This document shows, in pieces, positions 44,603 to 54,453 of a stretch of DNA of 64,000 nt. Origin of the DNA: Tumebacillus avium (GTDB taxonomy: Bacteria; Bacillota; Bacilli; Tumebacillales; Tumebacillaceae). A program made the translations under genes and the position numbers. The notes below the pieces were generated by a model. It saw only the letters and a list, made by a program, of their open reading frames with translations, ran no database searches and was not told the DNA's origin. The stretch covers positions 2,208,501 to 2,272,500 of the forward strand of contig NZ_CP021434.1 in NCBI RefSeq assembly GCF_002162355.1, in the 5' to 3' direction. The stretch's first letter is position 1. Each line of letters opens with the position of its first letter.

Positions 44603-46333
44603 GTGGATAAACCGAAAAGCCAGGAAGAGAAACTAAGCACCCATCAAAACAATGTCATTCCGTTCCAAGTGGACGCCGCCTTCTTCTTTGAGCGGGCGGT
44701 GCACTATCTGGATCGTCACGACCTGAAAAACGCATTGAAAAATTTTCGGAAAGCAGCGGAGTTAGAGCCGGACAATCCGGTCAACCACTGCAATCTGGCA
44801 GGCGTCCTCTCCGAGTTGGGCGAGTTTGAGGAATCGAACAAGATCCTGCAGAAGATCCTGAAAGAGATCGACCCGGATCTGGTGGAATGCCACTTCTATA
44901 TGGCGAACAACTGCGCCAACCTCGGCGACTATGAACATGCCGAAGAGCATATCACGCGCTATCTGGAGCTCGACCCGCGCGGCGAATTTGCCGAAGACGC
45001 CGAAGAGATGCTGCAGATCCTGATGCAGGAGTTTGGCGGCGGCAAAGTGTTCCAGGAGCGCAAGCAGCAACAGGAGGATGACAACTCCGGCGGGCATGAC
45101 ACGGCGCGCAAATTGCTCGAAGAAGGCAAGTTTATGGAAGCGTCCGCCTATCTGGAAAAAGCGGTTGAGCAGCAGCCGGACTCGACGGCTCCGCGCAACA
45201 ATCTCTCCTTGGCCTACTATTACCAAGGCGACATCGACAAGGCGATCGAGATCGCGACCGAAGTTTTGGAACGCGACCCGTCCAACGTGCATGCGTTGTG
45301 CAACTTGGCGGTGTTTCATCAGCATTTAGGCAACGGGCCGCAGCTGCAGGAGATCCTCGAAGGGCTGCGCAAGCTGTACCCGCTGTATTTTGACCATACA
45401 TATAAGTTGGCGACCACGATGGGCATTTTGGGCGAGCATACGACCGCGTACCGCTTGTTTAAGCAATTGCTGCGCTGGGGCGACCGCACCGATACGGCGC
45501 TTCTGCACTGTGTGGCGGCGTCGGCAGCGAACCTTGGTTTTCTGGAAAAAGCAAAAAAGGTCTGGTCGGAGATTCAGATGCTCGATCCCGATTCGGAGAC
45601 GCCGGTATATTATTTGAACAAAGTTAACGCAGCAATCGAAGCGGGCGGGAAGATGGACGCGGTGTCCTACCAGTATCACATCCCGTTTCAGGAGCAGTTC
45701 CGGATCATGAAAGAGCAGATCCAGACCGGGCAGCTCGGCACGTGGCGCAACGACCCGCTGATCCGCTCGTCCTTGTTCTGGGCGCTGAAGCACGGCGATC
45801 TGGAGACGAAGATGCAGGTGATTCAGACGTTTGCTCTGCTCGCCGACAAAGAGGTGGAGCATGTGCTGCGCGAGTTCATCAAGAACCCGGAGGAGATCGA
45901 CCAGCTCAAGCGGCTGGCGATCTACGTCCTGCGCCACATCGGGGCGGAAGGGCCGTTTCAGGCGCATCTGGACAAGGAAGAGGTGCTGTTGCGCGTGCAG
46001 TCTTTGCCGCAGGATGATCTGCTGACCTTGCAGCCGGAATGGCAGGAAGTGCTCGACAAGACCTACTCGGAGCTCGATCCGGCCTATGGCGAAGAGGCGC
46101 GGCACATCGCCCGCGATTTGTGGACGGGTTATCTCAACCGCGTCTTCCACGCGCCGCCGCGCATCGTGAAAATTGCCAACTGGGCGGCGGCACTGGAGTA
46201 TGCGGTGCTGCGTAAACTGGGTGCGAAAGCCACCCAGGCCGATGTGGCGGCACGGTACGGCGTCGCGCCGGGGGCGGTGTCGAAGATCTACCGCCTGCTG
46301 ATGCAGCCGGCGAAGAGCGGGGAAGATTTGTAG
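44603..46333 (+). CDS. TPR-repeat protein (YvcD-like)
   Basis: A 576-residue soluble protein with tetratricopeptide repeats across residues 25-300 (ALKNFRKAAELEPDNPVNHCNLAGVLSELG in part, and NNLSLAYYYQGDIDKAIEIA). The C-terminal half is helical and ends with a helix-turn-helix-like stretch (ATQADVAARYGVAPGAVSKIYRLL). Its place before trxB matches yvcD of B. subtilis. It probably acts as a scaffold; function not established. GTG 44603 follows GGGAGGTGA. Confidence 0.82.
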   Translation: MDKPKSQEEKLSTHQNNVIPFQVDAAFFFERAVHYLDRHDLKNALKNFRKAAELEPDNPVNHCNLAGVLSELGEFEESNKILQKILKEIDPDLVECHFYMANNCANLGDYEHAEEHITRYLELDPRGEFAEDAEEMLQILMQEFGGGKVFQERKQQQEDDNSGGHDTARKLLEEGKFMEASAYLEKAVEQQPDSTAPRNNLSLAYYYQGDIDKAIEIATEVLERDPSNVHALCNLAVFHQHLGNGPQLQEILEGLRKLYPLYFDHTYKLATTMGILGEHTTAYRLFKQLLRWGDRTDTALLHCVAASAANLGFLEKAKKVWSEIQMLDPDSETPVYYLNKVNAAIEAGGKMDAVSYQYHIPFQEQFRIMKEQIQTGQLGTWRNDPLIRSSLFWALKHGDLETKMQVIQTFALLADKEVEHVLREFIKNPEEIDQLKRLAIYVLRHIGAEGPFQAHLDKEEVLLRVQSLPQDDLLTLQPEWQEVLDKTYSELDPAYGEEARHIARDLWTGYLNRVFHAPPRIVKIANWAAALEYAVLRKLGAKATQADVAARYGVAPGAVSKIYRLLMQPAKSGEDL

Positions 46334-46372
46334 GGAGACTTACAGTACACACCACGCTTGCTTAGATATACT

Positions 46373-46412
46373 AAAGGACGAGGATGAGTTTTAGGAATCC
46401 TCGTCCTTTTTC
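46373..46412 (+). terminator. Intrinsic terminator before trxB
   Basis: AAAGGACGAGGAT and ATCCTCGTCCTTT flank an 11-base loop and are followed by a T-run. Confidence 0.85.
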
Positions 46413-46471
46413 AATCTCATACTAACTTGGGACGCGCTGTGCGTCTGTTCAATAGAAGGGGGCTTTTCTCA

Positions 46472-47416
46472 ATGAGCGAAACCAACAATCTTTATGATGT
46501 GATTATAATCGGCGGCGGTCCGGCCGGCATGGCAGCCGGTCTGTACGCAGGCCGCGCCAACCTGAAAGTTGCGTTGATCGAACGCGGCATGCCGGGCGGT
46601 CAAGCAGCGACCACCCATTTGATCGAAAACTATCCGGGCGTGGAATCGGTGGACGGCCCGTCCCTGTCGATGACGATGCACAAGCAGGCGGAAGACTTCG
46701 GCACGGAGATGATCACCGGCGACGTGGAGAAGATCGAAGACGCGGAGAAAAAGATCAAGAAAGTGATCACTTCCCGCGGCACCTACCTGACCAAAACGAT
46801 CATCCTGGCGACTGGCGCAGAACCGCGCAAATTGGGCGCACCGGGCGAAGATGAGCTGCGCGGGCGCGGTGTCTCCTACTGCGCAACTTGCGACGGCGCG
46901 TTCTTCCGCGAGAAGGAACTGGTCGTGGTTGGCGGCGGCGACTCGGCGGTGGAAGAAGGCATCTACCTGACCCGCCACGCTTCGAAAGTGACGATCATTC
47001 ACCGCCGTGACTCCTTGCGCGCGCAGAAGATTCTGCAGGACCGCGCCTTTAAGAACGAAAAGATCAATTTCATCTGGGACACGACGGTCGAAACGATCGA
47101 AGGCGAAGGCAAAGTGCAGAAGCTCCAGATTAAAAATACGAAAACGGGCGAGACTGGCGAGTATCCGTGCGACGGCGTGTTCATCTACGTCGGCATGGTG
47201 CCGAATACGGGCTTCTTCTCCGACCTGCCGATCCTGAACGAATCGGGTTATGTCGTCACCAACGACAAGATGCAGACGAAACTGCCGGGCGTGTTTGCAG
47301 CCGGCGACGGCCGCGAGACGGTGCTGCGCCAAGTGGTGACCGCAACTTCGGACGGCGCGGTGGCGGCGTTTTATGCGGGCCATTATGTGGAACTCTGGGA
47401 AGAGGATCAAGAATAG
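46472..47416 (+). CDS. trxB: Thioredoxin-disulfide reductase
   Basis: Transfers electrons from NADPH through FAD to thioredoxin. The 314-residue protein has the FAD motif IIIGGGPAGMAAGLYAGRA (residues 11-29), the redox-active CATC (about 136-139), the NADPH motif VVGGGDSAVEEGIYL and the C-terminal FAAGDGRE. GAAGGGGG precedes ATG 46472. selB follows 15 bases later, so the two may be co-transcribed. Confidence 0.97.
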   Translation: MSETNNLYDVIIIGGGPAGMAAGLYAGRANLKVALIERGMPGGQAATTHLIENYPGVESVDGPSLSMTMHKQAEDFGTEMITGDVEKIEDAEKKIKKVITSRGTYLTKTIILATGAEPRKLGAPGEDELRGRGVSYCATCDGAFFREKELVVVGGGDSAVEEGIYLTRHASKVTIIHRRDSLRAQKILQDRAFKNEKINFIWDTTVETIEGEGKVQKLQIKNTKTGETGEYPCDGVFIYVGMVPNTGFFSDLPILNESGYVVTNDKMQTKLPGVFAAGDGRETVLRQVVTATSDGAVAAFYAGHYVELWEEDQE

Positions 47417-47431
47417 AGGATTGAGAGCGGC

Positions 47432-49333
47432 ATGAACGATCAGTTTTTGATACTGGGCACGGCCGGGCATATCGACCACGGCAAGACGACGCTGGTCAGA
47501 GCCCTGACCGGCATTGAAACGGATGTTCACAAAGAGGAAAAAGAGCGGGGCATCACGATCGACATCGGATTTGCCCCCTTTACTCTCCCCGACGGCAGAC
47601 GCGTCGGGGTGATTGACGTTCCGGGCCATGAGCGCTTTGTGCGCAACATGCTGGCCGGGGCGGGCGGGATCGACCTGATCATGCTGGTGATCGACGCCAA
47701 TGAAGGGATCATGCCGCAGACGCTGGAGCATCTGCACATTTTGGAGATGCTGCACGTGCAAAAGGGCATCATCGTCTTGACCAAGATCGATACGGTCGAT
47801 CCGGAATGGCTGGAGATGGTGCAGGAAGAAGTGCGCGAGGGGCTGGCCGGGACGTTTTTGGCGGAGGCGCCAATCGTGCCGGTGTCGGCGGCGAAAGGCA
47901 TCGGGATCGAAGAGCTGCGCGCGGAGATCGGGCGCATGTCGGCCGAAGTGTCGCCGCGCGAAGTGACCGCGCCGCTGCGCCTGCCGGTGGACCGGGTGTT
48001 TTCGGTCGCCGGATTTGGCACGGTGGTGACGGGGACGGTGTACGCCGGACAGGTCCAAGTCGGCGATACGGTGGAAGTGCTGCCTCAGGGGCTGGCAGCC
48101 CGCGTGCGGCACATTCAGGTGCACGGCGAGTCGGCCGATCGCGCATTGGCCGGGCAGCGGGCAGCTTTGAACCTGCATGGCGTAGAGCGCTCCGACCTGG
48201 ATCGCGGCATGGTGATCGCGCAGACCGGGCTGTACCGGGCGACCGATAGGCTGGACGTGCGGATGCATGTGCTTGATGATGCGCCGCGCACGCTGACCAA
48301 CCGGATGCGCGTTCGCTTCTACATCGGGGCGAGCGAAGCGATGGGGCGGGTGACGATCCTCGACCGCGATGAGCTGCTGCCGGGCGAGGACGGGCTGGTG
48401 CAGCTGCATCTGGAAAGCATGATCGTCTGTGCGCCGGGCGACCGGTTTATCATCCGCACCTTCTCGCCGATGCTGACCATCGGCGGCGGCACGATCATCG
48501 ACCCGCATCCGGTCCGCGAGCATCGCCGCCGCCGCGACTATGTGCTGGAAGAGCTTCAACAGCGGGAAAAAGGCGGTCCGGAGCAACTGGTGCTGCAAGC
48601 GCTGCAGGACGACCCGGGCGCCGGGCTGCGCGTGCTGGCCGATGTGGTCAATGCGACCGAAGATGTGGTTGAAGGCTGGCTGGCTCCGATGCTCGAAGGA
48701 GGGCAGGTCACACAGGTGCCGGGCGGCTATGTCGGGACAGACTGGCTGGATAAGCTGTTCGATGAGATCGAAGAGAAGATCAGAGGGCATTTTGCCAAAG
48801 AGAAATACCACATCACCGTGCCGAAAGCGCAGGTCTTGTCGCAACTCGGCAAGAAGATCAAGCCGAAGCTGTTCGACGCGCTGCTTGGGGCGGAGGCGGC
48901 GAAAGAGCGATTTGTGCTGCAACGGGACAAGCTGTCGATTCGCGGGTATGAGGTGCCGTTTACGTTGCGCGACAAAGAGCTGATCGGCAAGATCGAGGCG
49001 CTTTTTGCGGAAAGCGGGTTCCATCCGCCGTCGCTTGATGACGTGATGAAAGAGACCAAGGCGTTTGAGAAGACGCTGCAGGGGCTCTATCATTATCTGC
49101 GCGAGACCGGTGTGCTGGTCGACATCGGGGATGGCGTGCATTTCCAAGCCGCGACGCTTTTGCATGCCCAAGCGGCGATCCGCGAGAAATTCGCCGAGTC
49201 CGGAGCTTTTGGCGTCGCCGACTTCCGCGACTGGGTCGGCACCTCGCGCAAGTTCGCGGTGGCGATCTTGGAGTATTTTGATGCATTGAAATTCACCAAG
49301 CGCGTCGAGGACAAGCGCGTGGTGGTGGAGTAG
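47432..49333 (+). CDS. selB: Selenocysteine-specific translation elongation factor
   Basis: SelB brings Sec-tRNA(Sec) to in-frame UGA codons marked by a SECIS element. The 633-residue protein has the GTPase motifs AGHIDHGKTTL, DVPGHERF and TKID, two beta-barrel domains, and a C-terminal half with winged-helix domains that bind SECIS RNA (about 380-630). Full length, no damage seen. selA, selD and tRNA-Sec are not in the window, and no UGA-read selenoprotein is evident beside it. Confidence 0.95.
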   Translation: MNDQFLILGTAGHIDHGKTTLVRALTGIETDVHKEEKERGITIDIGFAPFTLPDGRRVGVIDVPGHERFVRNMLAGAGGIDLIMLVIDANEGIMPQTLEHLHILEMLHVQKGIIVLTKIDTVDPEWLEMVQEEVREGLAGTFLAEAPIVPVSAAKGIGIEELRAEIGRMSAEVSPREVTAPLRLPVDRVFSVAGFGTVVTGTVYAGQVQVGDTVEVLPQGLAARVRHIQVHGESADRALAGQRAALNLHGVERSDLDRGMVIAQTGLYRATDRLDVRMHVLDDAPRTLTNRMRVRFYIGASEAMGRVTILDRDELLPGEDGLVQLHLESMIVCAPGDRFIIRTFSPMLTIGGGTIIDPHPVREHRRRRDYVLEELQQREKGGPEQLVLQALQDDPGAGLRVLADVVNATEDVVEGWLAPMLEGGQVTQVPGGYVGTDWLDKLFDEIEEKIRGHFAKEKYHITVPKAQVLSQLGKKIKPKLFDALLGAEAAKERFVLQRDKLSIRGYEVPFTLRDKELIGKIEALFAESGFHPPSLDDVMKETKAFEKTLQGLYHYLRETGVLVDIGDGVHFQAATLLHAQAAIREKFAESGAFGVADFRDWVGTSRKFAVAILEYFDALKFTKRVEDKRVVVE

Positions 49334-49452
49334 AGCAAGGCAGTCTCGCATAAAAAGTCACAATCTATTCACTCTCATGTAATAGTCTCGCAATATAAAG
49401 GGGTTATGATAAGGGTAAGCAAATGACCCCCTTTTAAAATATTTCTTTCCCC

Positions 49453-49495
49453 GGTGAGACGTGTTCCGCGCAAGCGGACGGCTCACCTTTTTTTT
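49453..49495 (+). terminator. Intrinsic terminator after selB
   Basis: GGTGAG...TCCGC, loop GCAA, GCGGA...CTCACC and TTTTTTTT. A second, weaker hairpin (AAAGGGG/CCCCTTT) lies at about 49398-49436. Confidence 0.8.
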
Positions 49496-49556
49496 GTGTC
49501 TTTATTCGACAGGATTGGTGTTCGTTTTGCGTTGTGATCGGCGGGGGCGGAGTGGT

Positions 49557-50033
49557 ATGCTGGAAGTGGTGATGCAAACGATGCGACTGGTAGCGAATTG
49601 CGTGATCCGCCAGGGCGATCTCGTGCTGATGCTGCAAAAGCCGCAGCGCGGCTGGTGGTCTGCGCCGGGCGGAAAAGTGGAGGTTGGCGAATCGCTGGCC
49701 GAAGCGGTGGTGCGTGAAGTGGCGGAAGAGACCGGGCTGTCGATCACCGATCATCGCCTGCGCGGGATCTTTACGATCCTCAGGCAGGACGGGGACGTGG
49801 TGCTCGATCACTTCATGCTGTTCACCTTTTATACGGAGAGCTTCACTGGCACCTCCAAGACGTTAACCGAGGAAGGACGCCTCGAATGGGTCCCGATCTC
49901 GGAGCTGGCAACCCGCCCGATGGCGGAAGGCGACCGGTACTTTCTTCCTGACATTATCGGAACGAAAGAACTGATCACAGGGAAGTTCTGCTATACCGCC
50001 GACCACAGACTGATTCACTGGCAACGAGAATAG
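49557..50033 (+). CDS. Nudix hydrolase (YvcI-like)
   Basis: A 158-residue Nudix enzyme. The full Nudix box is visible: GGKVEVGESLAEAV, then VREVAEETGL, with the catalytic REVxEE. It hydrolyses nucleoside diphosphate derivatives, possibly 8-oxo-dGTP or a similar compound. Order nudix-rapZ-yvcK-whiA-HPr matches yvcI-yvcJ-yvcK-yvcL-crh of B. subtilis, here interrupted by a chemoreceptor gene. The start is uncertain: ATG 49557 has GGAG only 4 bases away; ATG 49572 is possible. Confidence 0.88.
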   Translation: MLEVVMQTMRLVANCVIRQGDLVLMLQKPQRGWWSAPGGKVEVGESLAEAVVREVAEETGLSITDHRLRGIFTILRQDGDVVLDHFMLFTFYTESFTGTSKTLTEEGRLEWVPISELATRPMAEGDRYFLPDIIGTKELITGKFCYTADHRLIHWQRE

Positions 50034-50049
50034 ACGGAAAGCAGTACCG

Positions 50050-50084
50050 GGCGCGGAGTTTATGATCTGCGCCTTCTTTTGTTT
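50050..50084 (+). terminator. Intrinsic terminator after the nudix gene
   Basis: GGCGCGGA (50050-50057) and TCTGCGCC (50066-50073), one wobble pair, then TTCTTTTGTTT. Confidence 0.7.
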
Positions 50085-50197
50085 AGTTTCATTTGATTAA
50101 ATTCCTTAGAAGGTTAAGGTGCCGAAGCGGCAGGAATGTAGCGGTCCCGTAGAGAAGAAGTCAAAATTATAGAAGGTGGAAGAAGGGGGTAGGGTGA

Positions 50198-52252
50198 GTG
50201 ACGCCAACACGACAACAAAAGAAAAGAGCCTTTCAGTCATCGACGTTTCGGCTGCTGGACCGTGTCTATGAAGGCATCGACAGCAAGATCAAGATGAAGC
50301 TTAGTCAAAAATTAGGCCTTATCATCATTGTAACGTTTGTTGGTATTCTGGCAGTCGGCGCAACGTCGATCTGGCAGTTGAGAACGCTCCAAGACAACAT
50401 GGATGAAGCGTTGACCGTCAACCTCCGCGCGATGCAAGTCGCCGAAGAGATGAAGGTTACCGCTGCTCAATACGACCGCGAGATGGTGAACTATATCCGC
50501 AGCGGCAACAACAAAGACGGCCAAGCGGTGTCCAAGAAAAAGCTCGACGATCTCAACAAGATCATCGAAGCGAACATCAGCGAGTATACGAGCTTGGCGG
50601 ACAACACCGAAGAGGATCAGAAGAACCTGGCCGACCTGAACAAGAACTGGCAGTACTTCAAAGATTCGCAGACGAAACTGCTCGCAGAAGCAGCGAAAAG
50701 CGAAGTCATCGCGTTCCAGCTCTGGGAAGGCAACCTCTCCTCCGGCTACAAGAACTTGTCCAAGACTCTGACGTTGATCAACGATAAAAACCAAAAAGTG
50801 ATCGCAGAATCCAAAGGGCTGCTCGATTCCATCTACCGCACGTCCTGGATTCTGACCACGATCGTCATCGCCGTCATCGCCCTGTTTGCAGGCGCGCTGG
50901 GCCTGGCGACCAACCGCTATCTGCAGCGCCGCATCAACCACATGGTGGAAGTGAACGAAGTGTTGGCACAAGGCGACCTGCGCGTCAACGTCAGCGTGGA
51001 CTCCAGCGACGAACTGGGCCAGCTGGCCAGCTCGACGAAGGCGGTAATCGCCAACCTCCGCCAGATCATCGGCGAGGTGAACACGGCGTCGCTGTCGGTG
51101 GCAGCCGCTTCGGAACGCATGGCTTTGTCCTCGGAAGAAAGCAACAAGGCGGCCGAATCGGTCGCGCTGACGATTCAGGAAGTTGCAGAAGGCACGGCAC
51201 GTCAGGTAGAGCGCACGCAGGAAAGCGCCGACTTGATGTCGCAGCTGGCCGAATCGGTGGGCGAGATCAAGATCACGATGAACCGCATCGTGGTCGCCGC
51301 GCAGCAGACGGCCGACACGGCGTTAAACGGCCGCTCGGTGCTCGACACCACGTCCGGGCAGATCGAAGGCATTCGCTCGGCGAACGTCGAGACGGTGCAT
51401 GCGTTTGAACATCTGTACTCCGAACTGGGCCGGATCATTCAGTTCGTCAACGTGATCACCGAGATCGCGTCGCAAACCAACCTGCTCTCCCTGAACGCTG
51501 CGATCGAAGCAGCGCGGGCGGGCGAACATGGCCGCGGCTTTGCAGTCGTCGCCGATGAAGTTAAGAAACTGGCCGATCAGTCCTCGCAGGCTGCCGGCGA
51601 AGTGCGCTCGATCGTCTCGTCCGCTCATGAGAGCATGGAGCAGATGCGCGTGGCGCTGGGCGGTTCCAACCAGCGTGTTGACGCAGGCGTGAAAGCGATG
51701 CAGGAGACCAATATGTCGTTTGACCACATCGTCACATCGGTTGAAGAGATGCTCGACCGCATCCGCGTGGTGGCCGATACGACGGAGACGATCTCCAACT
51801 CGGCCAACCAGGTGTTTGGGAACATCGAAGACGTTGCGTCGATCACCGAGGAATCGGCTGCCGGCGTCGAGGAAGTCTCTGCGGCGACCGAAGAGCAGTT
51901 GGCGTCGATGCAAGAGGTGGCAGCGTCTGCCGTCACGCTCTCGCAGCTGGCCGATGCGCTGAAGATGAGCGTCTCGCGCTTCACCGTCGAAGAGGAGATC
52001 CACGCAGGAACGGGTCTCGTCGTCTCGATCGCCGAAGCGCGCGCGCAAGCAGCAGCCTCCCAAGAGGTATTCGGACAAGCAGAGGAATTTGTTGGGGCTG
52101 ACGCCGACGTTGTTGGGGCTGACGACAGCGAAGGATCTGAAGAGCAGTTGAATACGTTTGAAGCGAATGCCGAGTCGGCAGAAACTGCTGAGACTTCTTC
52201 GGAAGATGCAGAAGATGTCGCAGTTGAAACTGACGAAGAAGCAAAAAAATAA
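50198..52252 (+). CDS. Methyl-accepting chemotaxis protein
   Basis: A 684-residue transmembrane chemoreceptor. Membrane segment one (about 40-60, [18 protein letters not shown]) precedes a four-helix-bundle sensor outside. Segment two (about 215-235) leads to a HAMP domain ([21 protein letters not shown] in part). The signalling hairpin has the tip [30 protein letters not shown]. The last 50 residues are very acidic and unusual. GTG 50198 is 8 bases after an AAGGGGG-type site. No che genes are nearby; the gene looks inserted into the yvcI-yvcJ order. Confidence 0.93.
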   Translation: MTPTRQQKKRAFQSSTFRLLDRVYEGIDSKIKMKLSQKLGLIIIVTFVGILAVGATSIWQLRTLQDNMDEALTVNLRAMQVAEEMKVTAAQYDREMVNYIRSGNNKDGQAVSKKKLDDLNKIIEANISEYTSLADNTEEDQKNLADLNKNWQYFKDSQTKLLAEAAKSEVIAFQLWEGNLSSGYKNLSKTLTLINDKNQKVIAESKGLLDSIYRTSWILTTIVIAVIALFAGALGLATNRYLQRRINHMVEVNEVLAQGDLRVNVSVDSSDELGQLASSTKAVIANLRQIIGEVNTASLSVAAASERMALSSEESNKAAESVALTIQEVAEGTARQVERTQESADLMSQLAESVGEIKITMNRIVVAAQQTADTALNGRSVLDTTSGQIEGIRSANVETVHAFEHLYSELGRIIQFVNVITEIASQTNLLSLNAAIEAARAGEHGRGFAVVADEVKKLADQSSQAAGEVRSIVSSAHESMEQMRVALGGSNQRVDAGVKAMQETNMSFDHIVTSVEEMLDRIRVVADTTETISNSANQVFGNIEDVASITEESAAGVEEVSAATEEQLASMQEVAASAVTLSQLADALKMSVSRFTVEEEIHAGTGLVVSIAEARAQAAASQEVFGQAEEFVGADADVVGADDSEGSEEQLNTFEANAESAETAETSSEDAEDVAVETDEEAKK

Positions 52253-52269
52253 CAGCCGCATACGATGAA

Positions 52270-52306
52270 ACGAGCCGGGGCATGACACGCCCGGCTCGTT
52301 TTTTTG
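52270..52306 (+). terminator. Intrinsic terminator of the chemoreceptor gene
   Basis: ACGAGCCGGG and CCCGGCTCGT form a 10-bp stem followed by TTTTTTT. Confidence 0.9.
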
Positions 52307-52389
52307 TGGGCGAGATTTCTTTCTTTCCGGGGCGTCATCTGCTACACTAAGAAGATACAAATTGGCATGAACTTGCAGGGGGTGAAGTA

Positions 52390-53259
52390 ATGCAAGCGGG
52401 TATTAATTTATTGCTGATCACCGGGCTGTCCGGCGCCGGGAAATCGGTGACGATGCAGGCGCTCGAGGACATCGGATTTTTCTGCGTCGACAACCTGCCG
52501 CCTGCGTTGATTCCGAAATTCGGGGACCTGATCATTCAGTCGTCCGGCAAAGTGACGAAGGTTGCACTCGTCTGCGATCTGCGCGGCGGCGCCTTTTTCA
52601 GCGACTTGATGGAAGCGCTGGGCCTCCTGGAACAGAAAACGCCGCACATCAACTACCAGATCGTCTTTCTCGAAGCGGACGACGCCACGATCGTGCGCCG
52701 CTTCAAAGAGACGCGCCGCCGCCATCCGCTCGCCAAAGACGGACGCATCGTGGAAGGCATCTCCGAAGAGCGCAAAATGCTCGATGAGATCCGCGGCAAC
52801 GCTGACCTGATCATCAACACCTCGCACTTGAAAGCGAGCGAACTGCGCCAGAAGATCCTCGGCCAGTTCTCGCATATCGATGACCAGCATCTGAAGGTGG
52901 ACATCATGTCGTTCGGCTTCAAATACGGGGTGCCGATCGAAGCGGACATGGTGTTTGACGTGCGCTTTCTGCCTAACCCGCACTATGTGGATTCCCTGCG
53001 CCCGCTGACCGGCAAGCATGCGGACGTCTATGACTACGTGATGAAATGGCCGATTACCCAATCTTTTCTCACCAAGCTCGAAGATATGATCGATTTTCTT
53101 ATCCCGCAATTCCGCAAAGAAGGCAAGACGCAAGTGGTGATCGGCATCGGCTGCACGGGAGGCAAACACCGCTCAGTCGCACTCGCCGAAACGCTCTATG
53201 AGCATCTCAAAGACCGCGAGTGGGCGAGCGTCGTACACCGCGATTCGGAAAAGGAATAA
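52390..53259 (+). CDS. rapZ: RNase adapter protein RapZ (YvcJ)
   Basis: A nucleotide-binding protein of 289 residues with Walker A GLSGAGKS (residues 12-19) and the family signatures FFCVDNLPPALI, RRHPLAKDGRIVEGI, SFGFKYGVP and GCTGGKHRSVALAE. In E. coli RapZ steers decay of the glmS-regulating small RNA; in Bacillus the YvcJ role is less clear. It begins the rapZ-yvcK-whiA-HPr operon with only 6 bases before yvcK. Confidence 0.95.
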   Translation: MQAGINLLLITGLSGAGKSVTMQALEDIGFFCVDNLPPALIPKFGDLIIQSSGKVTKVALVCDLRGGAFFSDLMEALGLLEQKTPHINYQIVFLEADDATIVRRFKETRRRHPLAKDGRIVEGISEERKMLDEIRGNADLIINTSHLKASELRQKILGQFSHIDDQHLKVDIMSFGFKYGVPIEADMVFDVRFLPNPHYVDSLRPLTGKHADVYDYVMKWPITQSFLTKLEDMIDFLIPQFRKEGKTQVVIGIGCTGGKHRSVALAETLYEHLKDREWASVVHRDSEKE

Positions 53260-53265
53260 TCCGCG

Positions 53266-54432
53266 ATGGTGCGCTATTGGTTGCTCCTCGCCTGGACCGT
53301 CTGTTCGTTCGGCTTGGGACTGATCGCCGCCGGCATTGGCATTCACAGCCTGCCGGGGCAGTCTTCGCTGATCGGACTGGTCTGTCTGTTGATGGGGTCA
53401 GGGCTGCTCGCGTTTGGGTGGTGGCGCGATGAACAGATCACCCGCACGCAGATGCTGCTTGAAAAGCGCAAGCCGCGCGTCGTCGTCGTGGGCGGCGGCA
53501 CCGGACTGTCGGTGCTGTTGCGCGGCTTAAAAGAATTTGACATCGACATCACGGCGATCGTCACCGTCGCCGATGACGGCGGTTCCTCCGGCCGGCTGCG
53601 CTCCGATTTTGACATGCCGCCGCCGGGCGACATCCGCTCCTGTCTCGTCGCTTTGTCCGACACCGAGCCCTTGCTCGAAAAGCTCTGGTCGCACCGCTTC
53701 AAAAGCGGGGAAGGCCTCGCCGGGCACTCGTTTGGCAACTTGCTGATCGCAGCGCTGACCGACGTCACCGGCGATTTTGAAACGGCGATCAAAGAAGCGT
53801 CCCGCGTTCTCGCCGTCGGCGGCCGCGTGCTGCCTGCCGTGCGGGAAGCGGTCATCTTGCGCGCCTACATGGAAGACGGCTCGTATGTCGAAGGCGAATC
53901 GCAGATTCCGCTCTCCGGCAAGAAGATCGAGCGCGTCGAAGTGGAGCCCAACGACCTCGAACCACTGCCGGAAGCGTTGGAAGCGATCGAGCAAGCCGAC
54001 GTGATCGTCATTGGCCCGGGCTCGCTCTACACGTCGATCCTGCCGAACCTGCTCGTCACCAAGCTGACCCAGGCGATCGATGCCGCAGAAGGCAAAAAAG
54101 TCTACATCTGCAACGTGATGACCCAATCGGGCGAAACGGACCACTACACTGCGTCCGATCATGTCAAAGCGATCTATGACCACATCGGACGCCCCTTGTT
54201 CGATTACATCCTCGTCAACTCCGCCCCGATTCCGCCGGCTGTGATCGAACAGTACCGGGAGAAGCGGGCGGCACCGGTTGTCGCCGATCTGTGGAATCTG
54301 CAAAATCTTGGACTCAACGTCATCGCGCGCAATTTCCTGCACTACTCCATCTATGCCCGCCACGATGCACGGATGATCTCCGAGCAGATCCTGGCCCTGA
54401 TCGGACGCGACCCGAACAAACTGCGCCGTTAA
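53266..54432 (+). CDS. YvcK/GlmR family gluconeogenesis and cell-wall factor with N-terminal membrane extension
   Basis: A 388-residue protein. Residues 70-388 are the YvcK core: VVGGGTGLSVLLRGLKEFD, VADDGGSSGRLR, PPPGDIRSCLVALSD, and IGPGSLYTSILPNLLV. The family binds UDP-GlcNAc and is needed for growth on gluconeogenic carbon. An added N-terminal region (1-60) has two membrane segments (WLLLAWTVCSFGLGLIAAG and LIGLVCLLMGSGLLAFGW) that B. subtilis YvcK lacks, so this version is probably membrane-tethered. Confidence 0.93.
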   Translation: MVRYWLLLAWTVCSFGLGLIAAGIGIHSLPGQSSLIGLVCLLMGSGLLAFGWWRDEQITRTQMLLEKRKPRVVVVGGGTGLSVLLRGLKEFDIDITAIVTVADDGGSSGRLRSDFDMPPPGDIRSCLVALSDTEPLLEKLWSHRFKSGEGLAGHSFGNLLIAALTDVTGDFETAIKEASRVLAVGGRVLPAVREAVILRAYMEDGSYVEGESQIPLSGKKIERVEVEPNDLEPLPEALEAIEQADVIVIGPGSLYTSILPNLLVTKLTQAIDAAEGKKVYICNVMTQSGETDHYTASDHVKAIYDHIGRPLFDYILVNSAPIPPAVIEQYREKRAAPVVADLWNLQNLGLNVIARNFLHYSIYARHDARMISEQILALIGRDPNKLRR

Positions 54433-54453
54433 TGGAAAGGAGGGTGGACACGT

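Noticed and set aside
46469..49351. 960-codon minus-strand frame opposite trxB and selB
   Set aside because: Shadow of two well-supported genes; no start site or motif, and composition is that of reversed GC-rich codons.
49334..49460. tRNA-Sec gene after selB
   Set aside because: The hairpins here are terminators; no acceptor stem, T-loop or 3' CCA-type layout can be formed.
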